A DNA stretch of 64,000 nucleotides, taken from positions 971,868 through 1,035,867 of the forward strand of contig NC_037648.1 of NCBI RefSeq assembly GCF_003254395.2, written 5' to 3'. Below the pieces are notes generated by a model, which was not told the origin of the DNA, did not search any database, and saw nothing but the letters and a program-made list of their open reading frames with translations. The translations under genes were made by a program, and so were the position numbers. The stretch comes from Apis mellifera. Lineage: Eukaryota > Arthropoda > Insecta > Hymenoptera > Apidae. This document shows positions 49,740 through 62,700 of this stretch, in pieces; within the stretch, counting starts at the first letter, position 1; the number at the start of each line of letters is the position of its first letter.

Positions 49740-50528
49740 ATAAATTATTAATGGCTTCGTGTAAACCAACTGGCTCGAATCGTTAGCCGGTGATTAAACG
49801 GATCAAGGGATCCGAAAATGGACGTAAGACGAAAATATTCTCGATACAAAAGACGAGTTGACGTTCTGGTAATATTTTTGTCCCTTTGTCGCGAAGAGCG
49901 TTCGAAAAGATGCAATATATTTCCTCTCCGTGTCTTTACCTAAAACAATATAAAGTGAAAATTAATTAATCCATTCGATATTCTTCCATTGGATATATAT
50001 ATATAGTTTTCTTTTTTAATTCGTCGTTAATTTGCGTATAACAATAAGCCTGATTAAAATGGAATCCTAACCTAACCTAAATTGTTTCCGAAGAAATATT
50101 TTTCTTAATAACTTGTCTCTATTAGAATAATATATTATACATAATTATTAATGGCTTCGTGTAAACCAACTGGCTCGAATCCTTAGTCGATGATTAAACG
50201 GATCAAGAGATCCGAAAATGGACGACGAAAATATTCTCGATATAAAAGACGAGTTGACGTTCTAGTAACATTTTTGTCTCTTTGTCGCGAAGAGCGTTCG
50301 AAAAGATGCAATATATTTCCTCTCCGTGTCTTTACCTAAAACAAAATAAAGTGAAAATTAATTAATCCATTCGATATTCTTTCATTGGATATATATATAT
50401 AGTTTTCTTTTTTAATTCGTCGTTAATTTGCGTATAACAATAAGCCTGATTAAAATGGAATCCTAACCTAACCTAAATTGTTTCCGAAGAAATATTTTTC
50501 TTAGTAATTTGTCTCTGTTAGAATAATA
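49740..50528 (+). repeat. Recent 400-base tandem duplication
   Basis: TTATTAATGGCTTCGTGT begins at 49746 and again at 50146, exactly 400 bases apart. Copies (about 49740-50139 and 50140-50528) differ by roughly 14 substitutions and one 4-base deletion, about 96 percent identity. Each carries a TA tract and CCTAACCTAACCTAA, a short TTAGG-type telomere-like motif. Confidence 0.95.
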
Positions 50529-51761
50529 ATAGAGAGATTATCTCATATGAGAGAAATGGAATAATAATAATAACGGAAACTTTAAATGATTTCATAAAAA
50601 AAAAAAAAAAAAAAAAAAAAATATTCGATTCGAGAAATCAATTTTTGCATGAATAACGAGCGATAGTGGGGCCAGGTTATTATGATAAACGAGGCTCGAA
50701 AACGAGGTTTAACCGGGCTGATAATTACTATTCCATACCACGCACGATTCAATTTTGGCCACTCGAAATTCACCGCGTGTTACTAGCCATCTGTTCATCC
50801 GGAAGACAACCAATTACAGTGCCATTGACCATGTAACCCAGTCTGACAAATTAAGTTGGAAAAATCTAACGAAATTCCATTCTGCACGAAATGAACATAT
50901 CTCTGGGTGACAAGAATTTTTATGCAATATAAATGTTTTTTTTTTTTCGCGAACCACGTTCCTCTTCACCGAATTAAAGTCATTGTGATAGTCAGTCAAA
51001 GTTTGAAATTTTGTGAATCAATTTCCGATAAATTGATATTTTGATAAATTTATAAAATTGATTTCAGATTTTTATAAAATTCTTTAATCTTGACTTTATT
51101 ATTATTTTAAATCATTTGTACAATAACGTTATTCATTTGAATGTTTGATTATTAAATTCAATTTGTACAAATTGGATATATTTATAATATTTATAATATT
51201 TTATTTCCAATGAGATAAAATATTTTGGTTTTAGGAAAAATATTACATACCGGATGAATATTTTAAAAATTAAAAATTAAAAATTAGAAAAAAAAGAAAT
51301 TAAAGAGAAATATATTCTTTGTTATTCAAATTTTACGACATGCAAAGTTCAATTACCAATTTACAGTTCATTACACTGTAAAGAGAATTTCCACGGAAAT
51401 TCAACGACTGATGGATCCTCTTCCTACGCGATTACGCGAAAGGTCGAATGGATATTTTTGCCCTGTTGCGTACAGATAACGTTTCAATAGGAATCCAATA
51501 AAGATTCGATATTTTTTATTATAACCGAAAGCCTGCCTTTTTTCCTTTTTTTATTAATAAACTGTTACTCGATTCGACGATAATAGCTCGTAAGATTATC
51601 TTGATTTTATTAAATACTTTTTTATGAATATCGGATTAATCAATTCTTTTACGACAGAAAAATATATGATAAAACTTTGTTAAATGAGAATGTATTGTAT
51701 GGAAGTACGAATACTTTAAATTTTAATCGGAAAAGAGAGAAAGATAAAACTGTTCTAAGAA
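50529..51761. other. A27 run, a GC-richer block, then AT-rich DNA
   Basis: An A run at 50595-50621. The block 50640-50930 has balanced composition and few open frames, as conserved non-coding islands do. AT-rich from 51000. No gene supported. Confidence 0.5.
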
Positions 51762-51960
51762 AAGTGGACCTGATAAAATTCAGATAATAATTAATGTAAC
51801 AAGTGTTAAGATAGAAGTTAGTGCTAAAGAAGTAAGAGAAGTGGATTTGATAAAGTTCAAGTAATGGTTAGTGTAATTGAGAATTCAGATAATATTTTTA
51901 GAGAAAAGTGGACTTGATAAAGTCTACATAATGATTGGTATAATTGGAAAAGAATAATAT
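51762..51960 (+). repeat. Short three-copy tandem repeat, unit 67-77 bases
   Basis: AAGTGGACYTGATAAARTY-type starts lie at 51762, 51839 and 51906, each followed by a TAATGRTTRGTRTAATTG-like stretch. The copies are diverged. Confidence 0.75.
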
Positions 51961-52929
51961 ATGATAAAATAAAATAATCGTTTTTAAAATCTATATTTTA
52001 TCTATATTTTATTATATTAATAAAATTAAATTTTCATTAAAATAAGATATTTATTATTTACAAATTTTGTAATTCATCTTTAATCATACTTTAGAAAAAT
52101 TAAATTATGAATAAAAGTTGTTTTTATTATGAACTTCATTATTAATTTCATTTACGAAATTGACATTTATACAGATTAAGAATCAATTAGTCCAACTCAC
52201 ATTTCTGAATCTGTCTTATAGTTTAAAAATCTCTTCGTTGTCAACTTTTAGTTGATAAATCAATAAATCACTATTGAAATAGATATACTTAAGCGACGTG
52301 TTAATTGAAATGAAAATTTAAATAATAAAGAAATTTTTGAAGTATGCAAGTAATTTTCAGAAAATATTACCGATTGATTTTTGAACTTTCTATTTATATA
52401 CAATTTGTTTTCCTGTTAGGTCAAGAATATTTATTTTAAAGAAACGATTCGTTTTTTACAAGTTTTCTTTTCGCTTGAATTTTCCTTTTCCGGGATAAGA
52501 AAATGGCGAATCTTCCTTTGTTTTACCTAATAGTTCCCAAGAAAAATTGAAAGAAAATGTTGCGTTACCGGTTAGAAAAGACGAAAATTATTATTCCCAG
52601 GATCAGTGGCCTCATCCTTTCACTTGCAAATGCAGCCAAAGTTCAAGAATCTCTGCTTTCTGTTTATGTTCGCGTATTCATATTCAATCGGCAACTTTAT
52701 CACATTCAAGTCGCGAGACACTCGCACTTCGTGGCCTTAACTTCCTTCGAGACGTAATTATGCGCATATTTAATTCGGAAGGTGGAAAAATGTGAACGTG
52801 GCTTGGAATCCGTGTGAAAATGGAAATCTTTAACCATAAACAAGTTTGCCGGACGAAATTCTCGATTTTCAATACGTGACATCACACTATTTGAAAGTAG
52901 TAAAAGAGATAAAAAACCAACTGCGGAAA
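51961..52929. other. AT-rich stretch and a GC-richer block
   Basis: The block 52480-52860 gives short frames in two plus-strand registers and one minus-strand register. None is recognised. Confidence 0.45.
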
Positions 52930-53176
52930 AACTAACACGACACGACTACCACGCCGCCTATTAAGACACTTGTCTTAAGGTACGTTTTCACGCAATATTA
53001 AATATCACGATTATCGTCATTATAACATTATATATAACAAATTCAATGATATAATAATGGAAAAAATGTATGATATTTAGTATTGTGATCGAAAAAAATA
53101 AAAATTCATTGTCGCGTGAAAATTTATTTTAATATGTATATTCCGTTAGACGGCGTAGTAGTCGTGTTAATACCTT
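52930..53176. mobile_element. Possible MITE-like hairpin element
   Basis: CACGACTACCACGCCG (52941-52956) is matched by its reverse complement at 53151-53166 with one difference. Inside, TTTTCACGC on the left pairs with GCGTGAAAA on the right. An 18-base palindrome TTAAGACACTTGTCTTAA lies at 52961-52978. About 245 bases with no coding capacity, consistent with a small non-autonomous DNA element. Target-site duplication is not clear. Confidence 0.4.
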
Positions 53177-55284
53177 TTCTGTTAACTTTTTCTCCCTCTA
53201 TTATTCAAACGAGAAATATAATATCGTATATTGAAGATCTAGAATCTTCGTTGACGTAATTAATTATAAATATTAGTGTTTATTCGTTTTCGCTTCGTTT
53301 CAACGTTCGTTTTGTGATTGCTTTTTTAACAAAGGAAATTAAATATTATACAAAGAATATATTTTATAATAATAAAAAAATAAATTTCTTCTTATATTTG
53401 TTTTATTCATATGAAGAATATGTATGTGAATATTAATTTTTCACTCCTAATATTAATAATTTAAAAATCAAATTGACTAGCTTTTTAATTTTTAAACAAT
53501 TACTAATATTAATACAATAAAATTTAACTAACCAGTCAATTTGACTGGTTTAAAATTTTTTTTATGTCCGCCATTATTAAAAATGTACAGATATTTTTCT
53601 AAAATTAACATAATTATGCACGTATAATTTGCAAATAAAAAAATGCGAATAAAGGAAGACGTTAAGATTTGGAATTAATGAGAACAAAAAACTTTCACTA
53701 TCATAAATATAAATAACGGTTCATTTTCGTTTTTTTTTAACATTCTGAAGTCGTGTCTTGAAGTTAATATAACTTCTTTGAAAAATCGTTAATCGAAATG
53801 TGATTTGAAAGGTCACGCTATGTAAAATTTACATTGTGGATATATAATATTTCAAGAAAAGTGAAATGAGACGTGAATGATTTGTCTTGTTCGATCTGTC
53901 TGTGCATGATATATATATATATATAGATTATGCTAATAAATCATTTTTTATTTAATGGAATCACCACTGTTTGGCATATCTGTCATTCATCTAGAAGGTT
54001 ATAATTAAATTTAAATTAGATTAACAATCTTTCTACGATATAAGATTCTTGAGAACAATGAACAGCAATCAACTTCTGTCAAAAATGAAACACATGGTTC
54101 ATTTAATATCTAATTTCCGGCTACTTGGCAAATTTCACAATCTTGCGTGCCAAATCTTGTCTCGAATAACTTCACCTGGAAGCCATACTTGATCAGGATT
54201 TAACGTAATATGCACGAAGTAAGTTTCATATTTCAACCGCATAAAGAGCTTTGTGAATTCGACTATCAATTTATTATTTTTACCTTATTTGTAATAATTT
54301 CTTTAAAATTTTCACCTGCACAACTTCGTTTATATACATTTTGATCATATTTTTGGCTCGTATGATTCGTAAATTTTAATGTTTTCGCAAAATTACGGAA
54401 ACGATCGATTACCTAATAATACAACTCTCTAGGTTATTCATAGACTGTATTAGACTACTATCCACCCTTTATAAGAGTTTTATTTCTTTTCCGCAATCGT
54501 AATGCAAAAATGTGATGGAAAAACTTTTAACAGGAAAAAAAATAAATTTTATACAAATGATTCGACATGCAGATATCCGGAAACATGAAATTAATAAAAA
54601 TTCATGTAGAAAGAGAAAATTTAATATTATAAAAGAAAATAATAATTTGATAAAATAAATTAAAATGATGATATTATTTATCTTCTAAGAGAAAAATTGG
54701 AAAATGTTATTGCAACGTAAATATTATTACCAAACGTTTCAATGATTTATTTAATAAATGAATTATCTTTAGATTTATTAAATTACAATATTTCCGTATC
54801 TTTTTACATTACTAATTTTATTTTGTTAAAATTCCAGATATCGTTATTAAAAGTCTACAAAAGCTTCTAAATATTTAAAGAAAGAATCATATATATAAAT
54901 AGATAGATTATTATACGACAGGATGAAACATAATATTCTTCCCTTGTGCATTAAATTCTCTTCGACAGCCTTTTTCACAGTTACGTAAACTGGATTTCAA
55001 AATGTTTCTCATTCAATGAATAAAATTTCCATTTAATTAACAGCAATTATGTACATTTAAATTTTACAAGAAAATAAAAACAAGCAAGCTGCGGAAAGTT
55101 TCTAATTTTGAAATTATAATGGGAGAAAAAAAATGTCATTTCATTAACCGAATATTGGATTATATATATATAGCACGGAAAAATCTTTGAAAAATAACTA
55201 AAAATAATCACTTGGGGGATTTGGGGGAAAATAAATTAGACAAGCTAAGCCAAGTTAAAAATATTTTTCGCTATTGGAAAATTT
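53177..55284. other. AT-rich stretch with one palindrome
   Basis: At 53530-53550 AACCAGTCAA and its complement flank a single T. Otherwise about 2 kb without a supported gene. A TA tract lies at 53911-53924. Confidence 0.55.
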
Positions 55285-55830
55285 TATTCGAGAAACACAT
55301 CGAATGTTAGTTTTTTTTTCTAGTGGAAAAGAAAAATTTAATAATAATAAATATAATTTTGACAGTGTTATATCGAAAATTAAACGACCCAATTTCTAAC
55401 CATAAGAGAAAGTGAAAAATTTCACTTGAGGAACACGTCAAATGTTACTTTTTTTTTTTATCACAAAAAAATGGAATAATATTTTACACGTCAAAAATCA
55501 CGAGAGAATCTAAAAATCTGCTAACACCACGAGAAAAATTTTGAAAAAAAATCACGTATCAAACTTATTTATTATTAACAACAAAGCTTGCTGAATGATA
55601 CGAAATAGAATACATTCTAACAAAAACTTAAAAATTGTTTTAAACTTTTAACTTTCTTTTTGCCTGAAGTAATTACTAAATAAATATTAATTAAAAAATT
55701 CTTCGTTTCAGAAATATTGTTACTCTCAAAAAACTTTTGAACGTCGTTCACTACCAAAAAAAGTAGAAAAAAAGAAAAGCTTCATGCGAGGAACACGTGA
55801 AATACTATTTTTGAAAGGAAAAAAAAAAAA
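55285..55830 (+). repeat. Diverged repeat around GAGGAACACGTSAAAT
   Basis: Related blocks start near 55291 (GAGAAACACATCGAATGTTA), 55430 (GAGGAACACGTCAAATGTTA) and 55788 (GAGGAACACGTGAAATACTA). Each is preceded by a GAAAAWTTTCA-like stretch and the first two are followed by T tracts. A weaker fourth form lies near 55550. Spacing is uneven, so the array is old. Confidence 0.55.
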
Positions 55831-56640
55831 AAAAAAAAAAAGAAGGCAGACACACTCTGATATACTCACAGACACAATCAAAATCCTAATAGAACGTCCA
55901 AGGCTAAACCGTTTGGAAAGTTTCGGTAGCAATATCCCTATACGGTATTAGTAAAGAGCAAGCGAAGTCCATCAGCATCGACCCACGCCAAAACTTCCGC
56001 AACGAAGGTACAAATATACGTATATATATACGAAATGACAAAAAAAAGAAAAAAGAAAAAATCAAGAAAAAAAAAAAAAAGGAAGGGAGGAAAGAAGGAA
56101 AAGAAAATCTAGCCTCGAGTTCCATCCATTTTCCCTCCATTCAGGAACTCGTGTCCATTGGGAACAAAATACGAGCCATTGAGAAGGCTGGCCTGTCACC
56201 CGTATTTGTATCGCGTGCCAATCCTTTTAGTCGATAGATTGATTTCGTGGAGGTCGTTGTCGTCCACGTTAGTAATCCACGACTACCGAACTGGAAGGGA
56301 ATTGGCACGTGAGATTCTATTTCCTTGTTTTTCTTTTTTCGATTTCGTTGGTAAAAAGAAAAATCATTTTCCTACGAATATCATACAAATTTTCATTGAT
56401 ATTTTCATCATTAATTATTACATTGAACTCAATCTTAAAGTCAATCAATTTATTCCAGATTCCTTGTCCTCATCATATCAATTTTTATTTCATCTTCCCT
56501 GTATCCTGTATCAGCATCATCTTCCCATTATATTCATCATAATCATCATCATTTTTCTGTTAAAAGAAAGAAAAGGAGATTGACCAATATGATAGAGAAG
56601 AAACGGACAAGTGAATAATTCGATGGAAAGAGAGAAGGCA
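55831..56640. other. Mixed stretch with A-rich tract and a GC-richer block
   Basis: A24-type run at 55819-55842. The block 55900-56300 is more balanced. The 141-codon plus frame 56158-56583 ends in low-complexity Ile/Phe and is not recognised. Confidence 0.4.
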
Positions 56641-56644
56641 AGGT

Positions 56645-57378
56645 TTAATCTTCTTTATGAAAATGAGGTTCACGTTTGAACAGCGAAATGACGGACCCCA
56701 TGGGAATCAAGAAATCGTTACCTTTTGCTGATGTCAATTTAGCCGGGCCGTAACCATTCTTCTCTGACGCAGTAAAAGTGACAAATGAAGCGAAAAACTG
56801 GAACGTCCGCTTGTTTTGTACTGGCAAGTTTTCTCTTGCTCTTTGGTGAGACTTAAAGTTCCACACGGACAATGCACTGAACGTGCTCTTTGTATTGTGA
56901 CATTTTATTTGTGCGATATTAGAGATGAAATATCATTGGGGATATGTAGTAGTACCATTCTGTTTGCTTTCTGAACTTGTTTTCAGAGAGAAAGATGCAA
57001 CTGGTAACAAGTGTTCAGTATTTGATTTGATGATTTTTAAACTGATTGTTTTATCAAGTTTATTATTGAAAGTAATAATTATATTATTTATTATTGCAGA
57101 AGCTGAATATGATGAAGAAACTTTTAATTTAAAAGATCATTCATTCAAGATTGCATTTATGATAATCCATTCTTCAATTCTTCTAATATTAATCTATTAA
57201 TAGGAAGGGTATAATAAATCAATATATCAACACAGTTGCCTTGACATAATGAAACATGCTTCTGAATAGATGGAATTCCAAGATACAAAGTCTTTGTCAA
57301 GTTAGATATAGCTTTGACTATACACTTTACCTTGAACGATGCTTTCAATATAACTGGATTAAGATTAAAATATCCAAT
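56645..57378 (-). pseudogene. Decayed protein-like gene, unidentified
   Basis: Three open stretches follow each other on the minus strand. The first (57160-57378, 73 codons) includes GIPSIQKHVSLCQGNCVD. A frame change follows. The second (56936-57136, 67 codons) is Ser/Lys-rich. After a single in-frame TGA (56933-56935), the third (56648-56932, 95 codons, ending TAA) contains FQFFASFVTFTASEKNGYG and ends in FKREPHFHKED. The last two share one frame, so 162 codons are broken by one stop. The mixed composition suggests a real but broken gene or an unrecognised exon. No family assigned. The opposite strand also has a 91-codon hydrophobic frame, probably a shadow. Confidence 0.3.
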
Positions 57379-57381
57379 CTA

Positions 57382-58519
57382 GCACGTTCAATTGATCACA
57401 GTGACAGTTACATTTTTACATATACATATATACATTATAATTTCATGAGTTGAATCAATTCATGAATTTCATTATTCCTTATTGTGCAACAATTCATTTT
57501 CATTATAGAATCTTTAATAATTTTTGATTCTATTGAATTTGAAATCGTGACTCAACATTCTAATATCAAAATGCTAATCATATTCTATTTTAATTTTGAA
57601 CTTTTTCGATAATCGATACTTTCCACCATTATATTAAAATTTTATCGATCGACGTAGCAAGCAATCGAAATTTATACGAGATTCAAGTTGCACGATAATA
57701 TTAACCACTTAACGTTCAACACGCCTACAACAAGAGAGAATTATACGTGTTCTCGAGCTTGTATCATTTACTCGCTTTAAATATTGATCCGTGGCTCCGA
57801 TATTTTTCACGGAAGTGTATGCAAATTTATGCTAAAAATACGCGCGATCGTTATTTTTTTTTTACGAATTTTTTACCAAACTTTTGCGAACAATTTACAC
57901 TTTGTCCATGAATACAAATTTCAATTTTCTTTTAAAATAACACGGCACGTTCGTTCGTTAAAATAAAACCCGACTTTTTATCTATTAAATCAAAAATATT
58001 AAATTATAGATAACGTTAGAAATTCGCATTAGAAATTGTGCAATGTTGATAAATTATTTTAAATTAGAAATTAAAGAAGAAAAAAAAGTAAGAACACAAG
58101 AAAATTATTTTTACTTGTTTCCTTAAAAAAAAAAAAAGAAAGAAAGTTCATTAATACGAGCATGCTTTTTTCTCGAGCACGTTTTAAATTCACGCGTCTA
58201 TATATAGTATCCTATAGATAGTTATCGCGGACAATTAACGATATTTCCCCGGTATTTTTATGCGTTCGATCCACCGTTTGCACAAGGATCCAGGTTAATT
58301 GCCGATCGTGAAATGCACGCTATCAATAACGATTACAAATCCGAGAGTGTTTATCGAGCTAATTAGTATCGTATACTTGGCGCACAGCCAATTTTTAAAG
58401 GGTGATAAAACGGAACGATCACAATTAGTTCCGGTAATTGAGTGTTTACAATATCGACGGTTCATTGATGCGCTTCCCTCTCCCTCCTAGAGGGTATTGA
58501 ATGTTAAGCGGCGTGTAAA
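57382..58519. other. Mixed non-coding stretch
   Basis: AT-rich, with a GC-richer patch at 58200-58490. No gene supported. Confidence 0.5.
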
Positions 58520-60165
58520 ATTACTTGAATATTTTTCCCTTTTCTGGAAATATTGGGGAAATGTTGATAAATGATTGATAAGTTAATGTTATGTGGAAAA
58601 AGAATGTTGAAAGTTAAAAAAAAGAGGATTCGAGATGCAATGAAATAGAAAAATTAATTTATTTATACAGAACTGATTGCTATTAAATTTGGGAAAATCC
58701 TGTAAAAAATTGGTATGTGATTCAACTTAATTAATCTTGACTCATGTTACTTGTAAACATCTAATATTTTCCTTTGCAATTATTGTATTAATGTTATGTG
58801 AATGTGGAAAAAAAGTATAGGTAAGAAAAGTAAAAAAAAAAAAAAAGAGGATGCAATGAAGTAGAAAAATTAATTGATTTATACAGAACTGATTGCTATT
58901 AAATTTGGGAAAATCCTGTGGTAAAAAATTGGTATGCGATTCAACTTAATTAATTAATTACTTGACTCATGTTATTTGTAAATATCTAATTTTCCTTTGT
59001 AATTATTACAGATTTGAATATTTTGTTTTCAAAAAAAAGAAAAGAAAAAAAGACATGAAAGAAGGTTCACACAAAGTGAAAAATAATTAAACATTGATCT
59101 ATGCGAATATCGATGATCACATTTCTTCTCTCCTATCTTGAATTATTTGAATATTTTTCCCTTTTCTGGAAATATTGGGAAACGTTGATAAATGATTGAT
59201 AAGTTAATGTTATGTGGATGTGGAAAAAGAATATAGGTGAAAGTTAAAACAAAAGAGGATTCGAGATGCAATGAAGTAGAAAAATTAATTGATTTATACA
59301 GAACTGATTGTTATTAAATTTGGAAAAATCCTGTGGTAAAAAATTGGTAATGATTGATAAATGATGATAAATGATAAATGATTGATAAATTAATATTATG
59401 TGGATGTGGAAAAAGAGTATAAGTGAAAGTTAAAAAAAAGAGGATTCGAGATGCAATGAAGTAGAAAAATTAATTGATTTATACAGAACTAATTGCTATT
59501 AAATTTGGGAAAATCCTGTAATAAAAAATTGGTATGTGATTCAATTTAATTAATCTTGATTCATATTATTTGTAAATATCTAATACCAAATTTTCCTTTA
59601 TGATTATTACAGATTTGAATATTTTGTTTTCAAAAAAAAAGAAAAGAAAGAAAGAAAGACACGAAAGAAAGTTCACACTAAGTGAAAAATAATTAAACAT
59701 TGATCTATGCGAATATCGATGATCGCATTTCTTCTCTTCTATCTTGAATTACAAAAAATTACTCAAATATTTGTTCCTTTTCTGGAAATATTAGGAAACA
59801 TTGATAAATGATTGATAAGTTAATTTTATTTGGATGTGGAAAAAGAGTATAGATGAAAGTAAAAAAAAAAAAAAGGATGCAATGAAGTAGAAAAATTAAT
59901 TGATTTATACAGAACTGATTGCTATTAAATTTGGGAAAATCCTATGGTAAAAAAATATGATTCAACTTAATTAATCTTGACTTATATTACTTGTAAATAT
60001 CTAATACCAAATTTTGCTTTGTAATTATTATAGATTTGAATATTCTGTTTTCAAAAAAAAAAAAAAAAGAAAGGAAAGAAAGTCACGAATGAAGCTTCAC
60101 ACAAAGTGAAAAATAATTAAAAATTGATCTATGCGAATATTGATGATCACTTTTCTTCTCTTTCA
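58520..60165 (+). repeat. Higher-order tandem array (short plus long subunits)
   Basis: The landmark TTATACAGAACTGATTGC (or one-base variants) recurs at 58663, 58879, 59294, 59479 and 59905. Spacings are 216, 415, 185 and 426 bases, so a short subunit of about 200 alternates with a long one of about 420. A second landmark, CCTTTTCTGGAAATATT, recurs near 58539, 59161 and 59777, confirming a higher-order period of 616-622 bases. Long subunits also carry ATTTGAATATTTTGTTTTC and a purine tract, then GCGAATATCGATGATC. Confidence 0.92.
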
Positions 60166-60720
60166 TCTCGAATTACAAAAAGAATTTGCATCGACGTATT
60201 ATACTCCTTGCAATTCCCCCATGAAAAAAAAAATGAAGAAAAGAAGAGAAGAGAGAGCAAAGAAGAAGTGCATAGGGGTATAAGAAGCAAACTCTCTTAT
60301 AGGTCAATGGATCCAGGGGGAAGGTTCGAGTGCTTAAGGAAGCCAAGAAACCGGTAGGATTATAATACCGGGTGAAAAGATCCTTAACAAACGTCGTAAA
60401 ACGGGTAGTCTTGGATTTCTGGCTAAAGAAAGAACCGGTTCCAGCCTCTTCTGATGAATGTAATTAAACGTTAAAGTATTGCACTTACGCGTTTGTACTT
60501 GAATTGCGGACGGGGACGAAAGCAATTAGAAACGAGGGGAAAAGAAGAAAAAAAGGAAGAAGAAGAGGAGGAGGAGGAAGAAAGAAGAAGAGAAAAGAAA
60601 AAGGAGCGAGAATCGCGTGGCGTTGATGGCTAAAAAATAGAGCCGTGCAACAGGCCCGAAAATGTCGAGAATTCTTTCAGAGGAGCAACGAGGGAGAAAG
60701 ATTAATTAAAAGAGCAAAAT
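60166..60720. other. Purine-rich stretch with GC-richer middle
   Basis: Polypurine tracts at 60221-60268 and 60536-60612 (GGAAGAAGAAGAGGAGG-type). The middle part has open frames on both strands but no recognised product. Confidence 0.45.
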
Positions 60721-62380
60721 CTTGAAATCTACTGATATGAAATATCGATAATATGGAGTTGGTAATGACATTTGTCGTATCGTTACGCATTTTCATGTTT
60801 TATAAAGATATATTTTGATAGATGTAACGTGGTTTATCCAACTTTTTCCTTTCTACTTCTTTTTTAGCGACGTTACAACGTATAACCACGGAATGGAAGG
60901 AAATACGAGATCTAATTTTCAAAATGGCATATGAGATTTCATCTCTAATGGGATTAGACATGCCCCGATAGACCTCTTGTTAATAATGCTAGAAGAATCG
61001 TAACAATCCCATCTTTGGGGATATAAATTACTTTGGGACGTATTATCTTAATAGTTCTGGAGGGGACTCGAGAATTTTTACAACAGCGTTTCTCATTCTT
61101 CCACTTTATAACTTAAACCTAGACTTGCATATGCGTATATATGTATATATTGAAATTATGTATATTTGGACGCGATTCAAATGTGTTTGGAATAGTTGAA
61201 AGGGGTTCGTGTACTCTCATAATCGAATAAAAAAAAAAAAATGGAAATTATTTGAAATAAATTCCATTTTTACGAGAAGAATTTATTTTATATATTTATA
61301 TAATTTTGTATTTAAAAGTATCTATATTTTCAATGATTGTTTAACATTTGTGCAACTATTGTGACGCGAGCAAGAGATGACAGGAAAACGGAAATCCCTT
61401 TCGTGCCGGGAAGCCATATTCTCTTATACAAGGAGGATATGTACTATTGCGTGTGAAAGGCATAACAATACTGTATAGAATCTACATATTGTGCGGCTTC
61501 GCATTACAGTGTTTTATTTTCCTTATGGAAATATCGTAAGCTCGAAGTGAAACAGGTTAACATTGGTGATAATAATTGCGAACACGCACTCAATCTTATT
61601 ATTATCCTTATTTCAACTAATTACAAATTTTTACCTCAATAATCGAGATAAGGGTTAAAAATTTATAGGCCATAATGAAATTACATGTTTTATACCTGTC
61701 CATATATGATGCATCATGTTGTGATATGCACGATTTATATTTTAAGAATAAGTTGGAGCGAAGATAAGGGTAATTACGTTTTTTTGTAAGAAAATTTTCC
61801 AGCTTGACGCGTATAATTTTTTATAATTTCTCCCATAATTTATCACCCGATCTCATCAGAGATTTGTCTGCCAATTCATGGAGAATTAATTTTCTTTTCC
61901 AAGTACGGTTACCCTTGTGAATAAGTTACGTATCAGATTAGATTGTAATCAATTATGTTAGCAACGAATGAGATGATTTTCTTCTTAATATTTGAATGCT
62001 TATCACGAACAAAGTAACGAATACTTATTTATTATCCAATAAAAACTCATTATTTAAATTACTCTGAATGAAATTTTTCATTTTAATAATAATTTTAAAA
62101 ATAAATTCGTCACGTAGACTTTAAGAATCAAAATTATTGAAAGTAGGAATGAATATTCAATTTTATAGAATTAAATATTATTTTAGTGAAAAAAAAAAAA
62201 ATAATCGAGTATCAAAAGATAGACTTATACCGAGCGTCGACATCTTACCGACAATAAGACACGTTTGATACATTTTTAATCCCAACGATTTCTCCATCCC
62301 AGTTAATTACTTATTTAATAAAAAATACGAATGAAAAAAAAAGAAGGATTAAAAAAAAAAAATACTTAAACACGACATCG
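60721..62380. other. AT-rich non-coding stretch
   Basis: No gene, splice pair or repeat that I can support. A few A tracts, for example at 61230-61241 and 62190-62201. Confidence 0.6.
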
Positions 62381-62700
62381 AGATAATTTCTCCGCATTAA
62401 CTTCCTCCGTTTCTTATTATACACTTCGAGGCTCGAGATTAAGCGTTATCATTCCCCGTTTCGAAGTTCCACACATTGGAACGGCCAATTAACGAAAGTT
62501 TATGGGTAACCTGTATCCTGAAGCCACTCGAACGCTCGTGGGAGGGTTCAATTTATTTCGAGATTCTCGACCGCGTTTTTCACCGAGACTGTCCTCTCAT
62601 TTGCATCGTGGAAGCATCGTGCTGTTCCTGGTGGGGGGCAATAGGTGCCCCTTCGACGTCAGGAGCGGCTGAAGTTAGGGGCGACTATGTTTATTATAAA
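62381..62700. promoter_or_regulatory. GC-richer island with octamer and CRE-like sites
   Basis: The island holds an exact reverse POU octamer ATTTGCAT (about 62599-62606) and a CRE-like CGACGTCAGG (about 62654). The same pair of motifs occurs in the island at 30150-30440. The plus frame 62476-62745 has no domain and runs into a T tract. Confidence 0.25.
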
